Assembly (NCBI GenBank): GCA_000310025.1
Contig: FN649742.1
Coordinates: 3,932,120 to 3,956,300, forward strand
Direction of reading: 5' to 3'
Source: Ectocarpus siliculosus
Lineage: Eukaryota; Sar; Phaeophyceae; Ectocarpales; Ectocarpaceae
DNA: 24,181 bases
A program made the position numbers and the translations under genes. The first letter of the stretch is position 1, and every line of letters begins with the position of its first letter. The notes below the pieces were generated by a model. That model made no database searches. It was given only the letters and a program-made list of their open reading frames with translations, and was not told where the DNA came from. Shown piece after piece: positions 10,992 through 20,700 of the stretch.

Positions 10992-12503
10992 ACTGCGTCG
11001 AGGAAGAAGGCGTCTAACCCCAGAGTAGAGGGTAACACACGCAGGGTGCTCGCTTGTATTGCGGCGGCAAACGATTGTCTTCTTTCTTTTGCGCTCAATG
11101 AGAGGACTGCGGGGAACAGCCATCCCCTTACGGCGTTGGGCATCTGATTGCAACGTGCCCAGAAACGGGAAGAACCTTGCAACAGGAACACGCACGTTAA
11201 CACCGGCCCTGGTATCTGTTTTAGATACTAGAAGCAAGCGCAACCGGTATATTATTGCATGAATTGTTTTGTTTTTCGGCCTGACGTACTGACACACGAT
11301 GATTTTGTGATACTTTGTTGTTTTGTGGGGCTTTGAAACACAAGAACCGAGTTGAAAGGTTCGGGGCAGCTGTTTGTGGAACTGGGCCTCATCGGAAAGT
11401 TGTGTACCTGTGGTGTGGGCGGTTTTATTGCCAAAACAAGTAGAGGCCGTCAGTGAACATGCCTATTTGGCTGGGCGGTATTGTATATTGACACGAGGTA
11501 TATTGAGACACCCGTGTAGAAGCAAAAACGCGCCGACACACGCATATGTCACGGTGTGCTACTTTTTTGCGAAATTACGGAACATGCGGCCTAAAGGAGA
11601 GATAGCGGTACATGTAGTTGACGGGTCATTCTTGAAGTTCATCTCACAACCTTGATATTGCCACGTCAGTCACAACAACAACAACAGTGTCTGCCGGATA
11701 GACCTCCGTTCGTTGTGCTGGCTTCTCGCCCGAGGGAAATTGTCCGCCCTACATACTCCGCACTTCAGCGAAATTTTTGTTGCCTGTCGGACATTATACT
11801 GGGACACAAACTAGTCTATGTTGTCCGTGTAGGATGTGTTTTTCTGTGCTCACGATTGTGTGAATTGACTCGATTGCGTGATTTGATTCTGCGGCGAAAG
11901 GGTGATGTTTGTTTTTCTTGGGGGTCGTGTCGTTAAGCATGCATACAACTTCTTGAAGGCGCCCATAGAGAAGTTGACACGATTGCGGTCGAAAGGTCAC
12001 AGCTGTGGGTGCGCACAATGCTTTCTGTTTGCGATCGGGGAACCGTCTCGTTTCGTGTTGCCGTTCTGCATTTCCGTGCCTAACCGTTTTTTGGAAGAAC
12101 GATACTTTCGGGAGGAACAGATCGTGGGTTTTGCGATGACGCTGTTTGTGCGCTCGGTCGAGAGTGTACTGTAGTGGATTCAAGTCTGGAAATATTTCAA
12201 GATGGCATCAATGAAATAAAACGCACTAGTACTACCAAGACCCTTGGGGGGTGTTTTCAAGCCTCTACGTCCGTCTGGGGCTTCCGATCCACTTTGCCGC
12301 CGTGCACTTAGGTGTACTTTTCTCGGGGTAGGGGAGGAGGGTGTTCAATGTTTCAAAAACACCGTATAACGCCCCGTCTCCAGGCGCACAAATCTGTTGA
12401 TTTTTTTTTTATTTTCTTAATATGACACAACGAATCCATCTCTACCTGAGAAAAGAGTCTAAGATAGATTAGCAATGAATCCATAGCGTCAGAGGAAGGC
12501 TAC

Positions 12504-12611
12504 CTGTATTTCCACGATTTCCTGAGCAGCACACAGCGACATCTCCCCTGTGGGTAACAGGCTCAACAAGACAGTTTGGTAGCCGTCTTGTGTTTCTCTC
12601 TGCATGTCATC
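12504..12611 (-). CDS. Isolated candidate exon, function unknown
   Basis: On the minus strand a pyrimidine-rich acceptor (CTACACCTTTCCAG) precedes a 36-codon open stretch beginning DDMQRETQDGYQ. It ends ATACAG|GTAGCC, a possible donor. If that donor is not used, the frame stops four codons later (VAFL, stop), which would make this a last exon. Third-position GC is only about 58%. I could not find partner exons with confidence. Confidence 0.2.
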
Positions 12612-12712
12612 CTGGAAAGGTGTAGAAGGAAGATAGATGTTGGTATGTTGGTTTGTTTGATTTTTTTTTTTGGTTTGCTCTTCGCCTTCCATCACCAAAT
12701 AGGCGGAAAAAA

Positions 12713-13000
12713 TGGTTCAAGATCTCCTGCGAGAACCAAGTTCACGATTTTAGAATAGAGTGCGGCAAACGACTAATTCCGCAGATGGTGCATTTTTCTG
12801 ATTTTTCCTAAATTAAAACCTAAATTTCCCGAGAAATACCCCACAAACTGGATCCGGAAGGGTACTTTGTTCAAGAACTTCTGCGAGAGCCAATTTCACG
12901 ATTTTAGGATAGAATGCGGCAAACGATTCCTCTCGAAGTTCCACAGATGGTGCCTTTTTCCGATTTTTCCTAAAAACGAAATTCCGCGAGAAATTCCACG
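12713..13000 (+). repeat. Imperfect ~130-bp direct duplication, offset 154 bases
   Basis: Copy 1 spans about 12713-12842 and copy 2 about 12867-13000. Shared blocks include TTCAAGA, CTGCGAGA, TTCACGATTTTAG, GCGGCAAACGA, CAGATGGTGC and TTTTTCTGATTTTTCCTAA, in the same order with substitutions and small indels. About 24 bases separate the copies. No terminal inverted repeats or coding domain were seen, so the origin (old tandem duplication or repeat-element fragment) is open. Confidence 0.8.
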
Positions 13001-14350
13001 TTGATTGTGTGTAAACCTGAGATTTTTCTCCAGTCTTCAACATTTCTGTCAGCAAAACAACTTGAAGTTAGTGTGGTGCAATTTCCATTTTGGTTGAAAC
13101 CTTTGTTGTTTGCTTTGATGTGGGGGTTACTATCGTGGCTGAAACTCTGTCTAATTCGACATGTTTTGAAAGTTATCGCACGATACGCCAGTGGACAAAT
13201 TGTCCGGGACGCACCACTCTCTTCAAGCTGAGGACTCGAACAAGTACGACCAGGGGCAAAAAACGGTGAAAATCCAAGCCAAAGGAATGTAGGATAAAGC
13301 CGGTATCTACGACATAACGGCACGAAACGCCCGGTCCTCAGTAGCCTTCTTGCAACAACACCAGAGGTCGCCGTAGGCCATGCATGACTAGACAAGCAGC
13401 AGCAGTGTAGCAGACAGCGCTCCGCAACGATCGACCGCAGTTTGCATGGCAGGAACCGTGTCTCTCAGGCCTGTCGTCATGTTATGGTTCATTCCACGAC
13501 GGTCTATGGCAATTGATTTCTCAAGCGGGAGTTGGGGTAGATCAAGAGGCACTACTGTAGATCCGAAATAACAGCCTTTGGGTCGACCAGCAAACACGCT
13601 ACTACATTTGGGGGGCGGGACCTTGCCACAAGACAAAAAACAAATCTCTGTCCGTCTCTCTTTCATCAACAGCACCCCGATTGGCAAAAAAAAGGCAAGA
13701 GATCATAATTATAGAGTTCTCCCCCGACAGGAGAGTTGGCGCTGCACGGGTTGCGTTAGACTTACGTCGATCGCTGTACCTCAGTACCTCAACCTGACGC
13801 GACACAAACCTCGCACGGGACGAAAGGCACCCCGAAAACTGCACACTTCCTAGAACTAAGAGCACGGCAACAAACGAGCTACTATACTAAATAAAGTACT
13901 TGTAATGCATCAAAAAGGAAATTGAGAATAACGCACGCTAATGATAGTACTATCTACAGCAAAATCGGGGCTATTCATACGTATTAAACAGTAAAGACAA
14001 GACTCTGCGAACCTATATATATATATCTCATGTGTTACATTGTCTCCCTAAGGGCCACCGTAAGTGGGGCCAGGTCTCTCTGTCTACTCCGCCCGCCTAC
14101 TTGTATCTATCGAGTCCCTTGTCCCTCCAGGACTCTCTCTGTACGGCGATGACGGGAGGAGGAGGAGGAGGAGTGTCAACCCGCACCTCTGCTCAACACG
14201 GCTCTTGCTTTACCCGCGAAGGTCAGTCACATCACCGCCAGTCCCTTCCTCTCCAGCTATCTATGCACACACAGCTGTGTTCCTTCCCGGAGATACACAA
14301 AAGAAGAAGAGACAGCAGCAGCAGCAGTGCCTCTCCCGGCCTTTTGCTCT

Positions 14351-15564
14351 TCAAGACACGCTGTCTCTGACGGAGACGGCAGCTAAGCCGACGACCACGG
14401 AGTCCATCTCCCCGCAAGACCCCTCCAACAGGTCATCCAGGATCTCGTTTGCAAGGCTGTGGGAGCAAGAAAACAGAGAGCGCGGAAGAGCGGGGTTGTC
14501 GTTAGGGCGGGGGGACGTAGGACACCTCCTGTTACACTTCGGGGGAAGGATGCGCGACGGTCCGCACCATGTTCCGAAAGAAACAGAATGCGAGGGGGAC
14601 CGTTCAAGTGCTGAGTACGTATGTGACCAACAATATCCAAGTCCTGGCGACGCACAACCCGCAGTTCATTGCACCCAATCGCCGAAAGCACGGAAAACAA
14701 AACCAATCCACGCAGGATGCGTGTGCTATGTACGTACGGTAAATAGGCACCCACCCCGCCGCATGGAACCGTTGGAAAACACGATGTCACCGCACAACTT
14801 GAGCAGCGCAAGAGTAAAAACAGTCTCAAGGGCGCCAACATCACGAGAAAACCTCACAGTTCAACGATGCCCGCATGAAGCTCTCCCGCGGCGCCAAGAT
14901 AACCGTGTCGAGCTTGACGTTGCCTGCGCCAACGAGAAAAAAAACACACGACGGCAACAACAGCAGCAGCATGGAGGTCCTCTGTCGCTTCAAACCTGAT
15001 GCCGAACGGGCCGGACGTGGAGCAAGAACGGGCATGAAAGTGTCCTGAAAAGCTGTTGTACACGCCTATGGCGGAGAGGCGGTTAAAAGCAGTGCACGTT
15101 GCGCATGGGTCCTACCGAAAGTTAGGCGTGCATCAGCAGGGGACGTAGAACAGAACGTACGCAGGGACATGTGGCAGCAGCAGCAACAACAGCGATGGCA
15201 AGCGGTAGATTAGGCATACATGTATGGTGACGGTCCGGGGGTTAGAGGACATCACACAGTGAAAGGCGGCATAGGCATTGGGCGCTCTCAAATATTAGGC
15301 CCCCACCATGACAAAGAGGCCCACCTGGGTCATGAGCTTGTTGGCATGCCCCAGCATTTTTCGACAACCGTCATCTGAACATGCGCACGAGTAGCTCGGA
15401 CGTGTTCCTCGAGAAACCACGCAACACAAGAAAAACAAGGACCTTCACAGGTACTCTTGCCTCCTCTTCGGTCCCTAATTTACCCTAGGGTAACGTTCTG
15501 GAGATTCGCCCCCCTCTACCCGAGGGGTTCACGGGGTGTGACTGTCCCCAGAAGACAAGCTACC
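14351..15564 (-). CDS. Speculative minus-strand gene fragment (small exons), function unknown
   Basis: Candidate minus-strand exons are the one ending at donor 15563, 15325-15374, 14996-15044, 14853-14923, 14568-14643 and 14351-14456. The first four junctions agree in phase. Two acceptors have strong pyrimidine tracts: TTTTCTTGCTCCCACAG before 14456 and TTTCTCGTTGGCGCAG before 14923. Exon 14853-14923 (GNVKLDTVILAPRESF) has about 87% third-position GC. Against it: exons of 49-76 bases are shorter than any in the secure genes, two have ordinary base composition, and the last junction does not give the better-looking C-terminus (ANEILDDLLEG). A 311-codon + strand ORF at 14064-14999 overlaps and may be its shadow. 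No homology is recognised. Confidence 0.15.
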
Positions 15565-15757
15565 TGACATAGCTGGCGCGGTGAGATTCCACACAGACGC
15601 CTTCGGGAGACTTAGCGCGGACTGTGACATCCAGCCTCGGGCTCTCTCTTCTGCCGGCACCCGCCGCGGGATGCAGCATTTCCACGGCAGGGCGACAGCA
15701 GCAGCAGCAGCAGCAGCAGTAGCTCGTGGAATAGGCCTGCTCGTCCCTCCTTCCCAC

Positions 15758-15784
15758 CTCTCTCTCTCTCTCTCCCTATAAATA
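15758..15784 (+). promoter_or_regulatory. CT tract followed by a TATA-like box
   Basis: A (CT)n run at 15758-15774 leads directly into CTATAAATA at 15776-15784. The first downstream ATG is 49 bases on, at 15833. The layout resembles a core promoter; no transcription evidence is available. Confidence 0.35.
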
Positions 15785-15832
15785 CGTCTCTTTCTCTGTC
15801 TCTGTATCGGAACACCTGTCTGTTTTCTCAAA

Positions 15833-16333
15833 ATGCAAGCGCGCGGAGGTCGACTAAGCCCCGTTGGAGAACAACTCGACGTACATATCACAACAAAGTG
15901 TCGAGTAAGCCTGGATGATAGCAGCAACTGCTGTGTTGTCAGAACATTCCACGTTCGCGCGGTTCTAAAGGCGCATTTCTGTGGCGAAGTTGCTGTAGGT
16001 CCACGCCGAAAGGAGGAGCTTGACGAGCGTGGCAGGATAGTTGTTGCATGTAGGGCACTCCGTATTTCGCTCTACGGTACCTTGGTCGACCTCGCCACGA
16101 AGACGGCTGCAACCGGCGACTCGATTTCCTGCCGTCATTCGCGACATCGTTCGTTCCCGTTTATTTTCTTTTATGACCGATCGGTGGGACGAAGGAGGGT
16201 GGTTGTATTGTGCGCTTTTGTTTCGGGTCAATATGACCCCTATCGCCGGAGATTGAGGAATACAACAGCAGTCAACGCCGTCCCGGTCCACTCATTCATG
16301 AGAAACATAAACCTGAAGCAAGGCCTAATGTAG
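15833..16333 (+). CDS. Hypothetical 166-codon ORF downstream of a TATA-like box
   Basis: This single open frame starts at ATG 15833 (TCAAAATGC), about 50 bases after the TATA-like box at 15776. It encodes a basic protein with no recognised domain, signal peptide or membrane segment. A donor-like CGA|GTAAGC at 15905 falls in phase 0 after codon 24, so the real first exon could end there. Codon composition does not resemble the confident genes. It is listed only because of the promoter-like context; it may be non-coding. Confidence 0.18.
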   Translation: MQARGGRLSPVGEQLDVHITTKCRVSLDDSSNCCVVRTFHVRAVLKAHFCGEVAVGPRRKEELDERGRIVVACRALRISLYGTLVDLATKTAATGDSISCRHSRHRSFPFIFFYDRSVGRRRVVVLCAFVSGQYDPYRRRLRNTTAVNAVPVHSFMRNINLKQGLM

Positions 16334-16901
16334 GTAGCATTGAAGGCTTGAATAAATCGTCATCGTCCGCTAGGGCACGGTCGTTCCAGCGACGCTCTAG
16401 ATCGTAGCAGCTGGGCATGCTATGCATGTCTACCTCCAAAGTTGTTGAGAGCAAACTCCCGACGGGAACGAATCTTATCTTAAAAGTTCGTTGAGGAGAA
16501 TCAAGGATCAGAGCTACCTTCAGCGCTGACTGCCGTGGTACACTGATCAAGCTTGCGACGATGAAAGTTTGCAGAGGATCTCTTTGGAGGTTGCAGGAAA
16601 TTTGGATCTCAACCTCACCGAAAGCTGCTGAGGAAAAGCGGATGCACCATCCTACGGGAAAAAAAGCGACCCTTCGCAGGGTCCCATTTAACAACCAAAA
16701 GCTGTTTCTGCTGGCCGAGGACGATCTGGATCTGGGAGGAAAGTATGAAAAAAATGTTTATTATGTGCCTCCAACACGCACGCGTGAATGTAGCAGCACC
16801 AGACGGTGTTTATACATCAGCTACATACAATAGAAGGGTGCTCCTTTTTTTCTCCCAGCACCTCTCATACACCTCATCATACACCCTTACTTCGTGTGTC
16901 T

Positions 16902-16958
16902 CTCACTCCCCCCTCGCGTGCTCTCTCTCCCCCCCCCTTTCTTTGTCTTCTATATTTA
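16902..16958 (+). promoter_or_regulatory. Candidate MYB promoter: CT/C-rich tract then TATATTTA
   Basis: A C/T-rich stretch of nearly 50 bases ends in TATATTTA at 16951-16958. It is the nearest TATA-like box upstream of the MYB start at 17743. The element type matches the CT/TATA arrangement at 15758-15784. It is assigned from sequence pattern only. Confidence 0.3.
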
Positions 16959-17318
16959 CGCGCCTGCGCTCTGCTTCTGCCTTGGATGAGATCACATGCA
17001 CAAAGATCAGTACACCCAGCACAGACCAAGGCACGAATGTTTTGTTGCTATGCCACTTGTATTTTGAAGTATATTTTTGTGTCGAAAACGGTGAAGTTTG
17101 GGGAAAACCTTGAAAAGGGCTAGAGAAAGGCTGGCTTCCAAAGGTCGCCAGCTTTGACAGCTGACAACCCACACCAAGCAGCCTAGAAACACAGCAGCAG
17201 CAGCGGTTCGCAAAGACAGCTACTTGTTATATCGCACACCTCGACGATTTAGGGGTGTGGTATCTTACGTAAAGGTAAAGAATTAACCCTCTGTCAACAC
17301 CTGCAGCCAGTTACATGC

Positions 17319-17750
17319 ATGCAACCCAAAGCCACGCGTCGGAAAGCGGGATCACTCTATTGTTTCACCTGCTTCACTTCTACCCGTGGCGATGGATGGT
17401 TCTTGCGGCTAACTGCTGTTGTGTTTTTTCCTCCTCTCTCAAGCAAAATGGGGTCGCAGAGGGAAAGTACTGCTGCGTGTGTCGGATCCCAGCTCAAAAA
17501 ATCTCCAGAAGAACTGGCTGAATCTCTCCCCCAAAAAAATAGTATCATCCAAGCTGTCGTCCCCCCTATCATGTCTCGCATGTCTCGGTGCTCTCTGCAG
17601 TCTAAAACGTCCGCACTAGCTTCCCCAACCCTTTCGACCCTCGCCAAAAATAAAACAACCGAGCCCACGCCCAACCTCTCGAGCCAAGGGAGCGCCCAGC
17701 TTTTACCCACGTTTCGAACCCCGGAGTTCTCGCGCACTCGTGATGAGTAG
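17319..17750 (+). other. Upstream ORF overlapping the MYB start codon
   Basis: An ORF of 143 codons opens at ATG 17319, with an internal in-frame ATG at 17448 in good context (CAAAATGGGG). It ends at TAG 17748-17750, so it overlaps the MYB ATG (17743) by 8 bases in another frame. An acceptor-like TTTTTTCCTCCTCTCTCAAG ends at 17444, just before the internal ATG. It could be a translated upstream ORF controlling MYB, an N-terminal coding exon joined by a splice I cannot see, or chance. No domain is recognised. Confidence 0.35.
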
Positions 17751-20700
17751 GAAGGGGCGGTGCAGCGACCGCTCCGCACAGCAGCAGCGCGGCGCGTGCT
17801 CTGCGGCAAGCAAGAGCGGCCAGGCGCGCTCGCAGCTCAAGAGGTGCCTCGAGACGACCACTCAGGAGGAAGCGGCCGAAGGCCGCGGCAAGCGCCACGA
17901 GCCCGGAGAGGCGCGGCGCAGAAGGTAAGCTCGCACCTCTCGGTTTGGAAAACAGGTGTGTGTCTGTCTCGCTCTCTGGTTGGCGTCCCGCTCTTGAAGA
18001 ACGACCAAGAGGCAATGTGTCACCGGTCCGTTGGTGATTGCGCCAGAGCCCACAATGGCAGCAGACAGACAACAGATTGAGGGTGTGGACGGCGCGCCTC
18101 TCCCGCCGCGGACCTCTCTCCAGCCACCTGCCTCTGTCGGCTGTTCCCCTCCCTAGGCGGTCGCCGTCTGATCTCTCCGTCCGTGTGGTGGCTGCTGTGG
18201 ATGATGATCATCATCGCATCATGTTCCCCGCCGAAGACACGATGATCATCGTCTGTGTTCGTGGTCTGGTCTGACCAGAATGACATGCCGCTCGCTGGTC
18301 TTGACAAGCCGTGCCCGGTCTTGTGTTGTTGATCGAGCCCCAGGGGGGAGAGAGAGACGGGGTGCTGTTGTGAGACGGTCTGGCAGAGTAGCACACCCGC
18401 TGTAGGCAACCCGGCAACCGGGCTGCGCATGACACGTTTCACAACCCAGCGGGGGCCGAGGAACGAAAAAAAAAGCACAACGCTTCAACCTTGTTTTGAT
18501 CGGATGCGGATGTCCGTCAATAAAAATTCACTACGAGTTCAGAGGAGCGGAGAACAGGGAACAAGCTGTGGATTTTTTTTTCCAGATCGATCGATCGGTG
18601 ATTTCATTTTTTCTAGGCTGAACCGAGTGCGTGCGCCCGCGGCGGCCGCCCTCCCCCCCCCGCCCCGCCCCCCGCGCGCGTGGAAGTACGCCCTATGCGC
18701 TGACAGCCTGGCTTTGCGTGTTGACGTGTTGATGCGCGGATGGACGCCTTCATGCACTGCTCTGCATTTTGTTGTTGTGGCTGTGGGGTTCTCGCGAAAA
18801 AAAATGACCGGCGGCGAGTGTGATGCCAACCGAAATACCAGGACCGCATGAACACATCATGATGTGTGGGGTGTACGTACGACAAACGCGACTGTCCGCT
18901 CCGCCGTTTTAGCGGTAAACTTTGTTGCTCTCGCAACGCCCGATAGCCCTAGTTTTTACAATATCCTGGGCGTCGTGTTATTTTGTGCGATGCGCGCACC
19001 TGCGGCATCATCATCTCCGGTCGGAAGGTGTGGTCACGAAAAGAATCTTTAATATTTTCGTCTGTGTGTTTTTTTCCCTTTGCTCTTGTTTTCTTCTTCT
19101 GAAAAAAGACAAGAGAGTAAGTAAATCGTGGGGTGGGCGCTCGCTGCTTTCGCAGCAAGCAAGCAGCAGCAGCATCTCATCTAACGCATTGTGCCTTGCT
19201 GCCCCCCCCCCCCGCCTACCCGCCGCGACAGGGTGTCATCAGAAGAAGAAGAATATACGACGGATGATGTCTCCGACGAGGAGGAGCGTGGGGAGGCGGC
19301 AATCAGCACCACCGGTGGTGTGCACAGCGGTGGAGACCCGACCCGCAAGAAGGCCTCGACGCGTCCGCGGCGTTGGCAGCCGGCGGAGGACAAGAAGCTC
19401 ACTCTGGCCGTCAAGGAGTCCGGGGAGAAGGACTGGAAGTCGATCGCTCTCAAAGTGGGCTCGCGTAACCACGTGCAGTGCCTCCAGCGGTGGAAGAAGG
19501 TGAACTCTTGGCACATGATGCACCAGCGGCACCAGCAGCGGGCTGTTCTTTTCTGACCCTGGAGACGGCCCGCGCACCCACACCTTGTTTGTACAATTTC
19601 GCGTATACATACTTTTTTCGGATTTTTTGTGGCTGATTTTTTTTCCGTTGTTTGTTGGGTCGTTTGCCGCCGTAGCAGTAGTCCGTGGACGTTAGGTAAC
19701 GACCAGCACCAGCTCTTTTGACAACCAATTCGGCGTTTACTATAGCTTAGCTTAGCAGACGTCGTGTTTTTTTTTGTGATCTCCGTATCAACTTGCAGAA
19801 GACAGCATGATCCATCATTTGGCACTGTTTTTCGGTGTTTCGGGTTGTTTACATTCTATCCGCAGCGGGTGTATTGCCGTTTGTGTACGTGTGGACACGT
19901 ATGCACTCCCAACGCGCCGCTTTAGTAAAAACCGGCCGAGGCACCAGAATTGGGCCTTGTGAGGTGATGAATCTGATGCGCCCCCAAGCTTACGGCCCTA
20001 CAAAAGACCAGGCATCGTTTATTTCTTTTGTTGCGGGAGTGTATGTCGGTGTGGTTCCACAACCCGCCCGATAAGCTTCAACATGAACTTGGTTGCCTTT
20101 TTTTTTCTACACTGCGGACAACGATCCAGAAACATGCCGCTTCATCCGAAAAAGAGTTCTCCCTTGGTGACCCTGTCACCGTTTTTTTGTTCACGCTTGA
20201 GGGTTTCGATGTACATTCTTTTCTTGTCGGCCCTTGTATTCAGTGTGGTTCAGCGCGCGTCGAAAATTATACGGCGAGGTAGGTAGGTACTGCCCTTACC
20301 ATTTTACGGGCTCCAGACTGCCCACCACGTGAGGACCAAGGAGCTGATGACGCTGAGGCGCTCACATGGCTGTGGTGTGCATCTGATATTTTCGTGCCTG
20401 CTGTTGTGTTGTTGGTTTGTTCATGTTTGTTTCTCGGCTGTTGTGGGCAACGCTTGATCGCGATGGCGAACCCTCCTTCCCCCCCCCCCGCGCTCCCCCG
20501 CTCCCTCGGTAACACTCCGTCCTCTCTCGAGAGGACGCGTGGTCAGTGGTCAAACCGTTTAAGGCATGCTAAATTTAAACATGATACGCACCCCACCCCC
20601 CTTTCATCAGAAGGAAGTTTCTTCATCCACTGTTTTGTATGTGTCTCGTTTTGCTCCGACGCCAGTGACATGCCATCATGCGGATGGGTCTATGTTCTAT

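Larger units (their letters stand above)
10992..14350 (+). other. Intergenic DNA with weak coding candidates and a diverged duplication
   Basis: No secure gene. Contents: AT-rich stretches with AATAAA at 12215-12220 and 13890-13895, the imperfect direct duplication at 12713-13000, and one splice-flanked candidate exon on the minus strand at 12504-12611. ORFs of 60-140 codons on both strands lack domains and codon bias. No transposase, reverse transcriptase, terminal repeats or RNA gene could be recognised. Confidence 0.55.
15565..17314 (+). other. Intergenic DNA upstream of the MYB gene
   Basis: Apart from the CT/TATA-like element and the weak ORF listed separately, I see a short (CAG)n run at about 15695-15719, ORFs of 60-130 codons on both strands without domains, and a pyrimidine-rich stretch at 16902-16949 followed by TATATTTA at 16951-16958. 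That last pair could be the MYB core promoter, which would imply a 5' leader of roughly 0.76 kb before any splicing. Confidence 0.45.

Noticed and set aside
14064-14999. 311-codon + strand ORF
   Set aside because: Longer than chance predicts, but Arg/Pro/Ser/Gln-rich with no domain and no coding-like codon use. It looks like a shadow of possible minus-strand coding, so it is noted under that candidate instead.
17712-17724. tRNA B-box-like GGGTTCGAAAC on the minus strand
   Set aside because: No A box, no acceptor stem and no cloverleaf around it.
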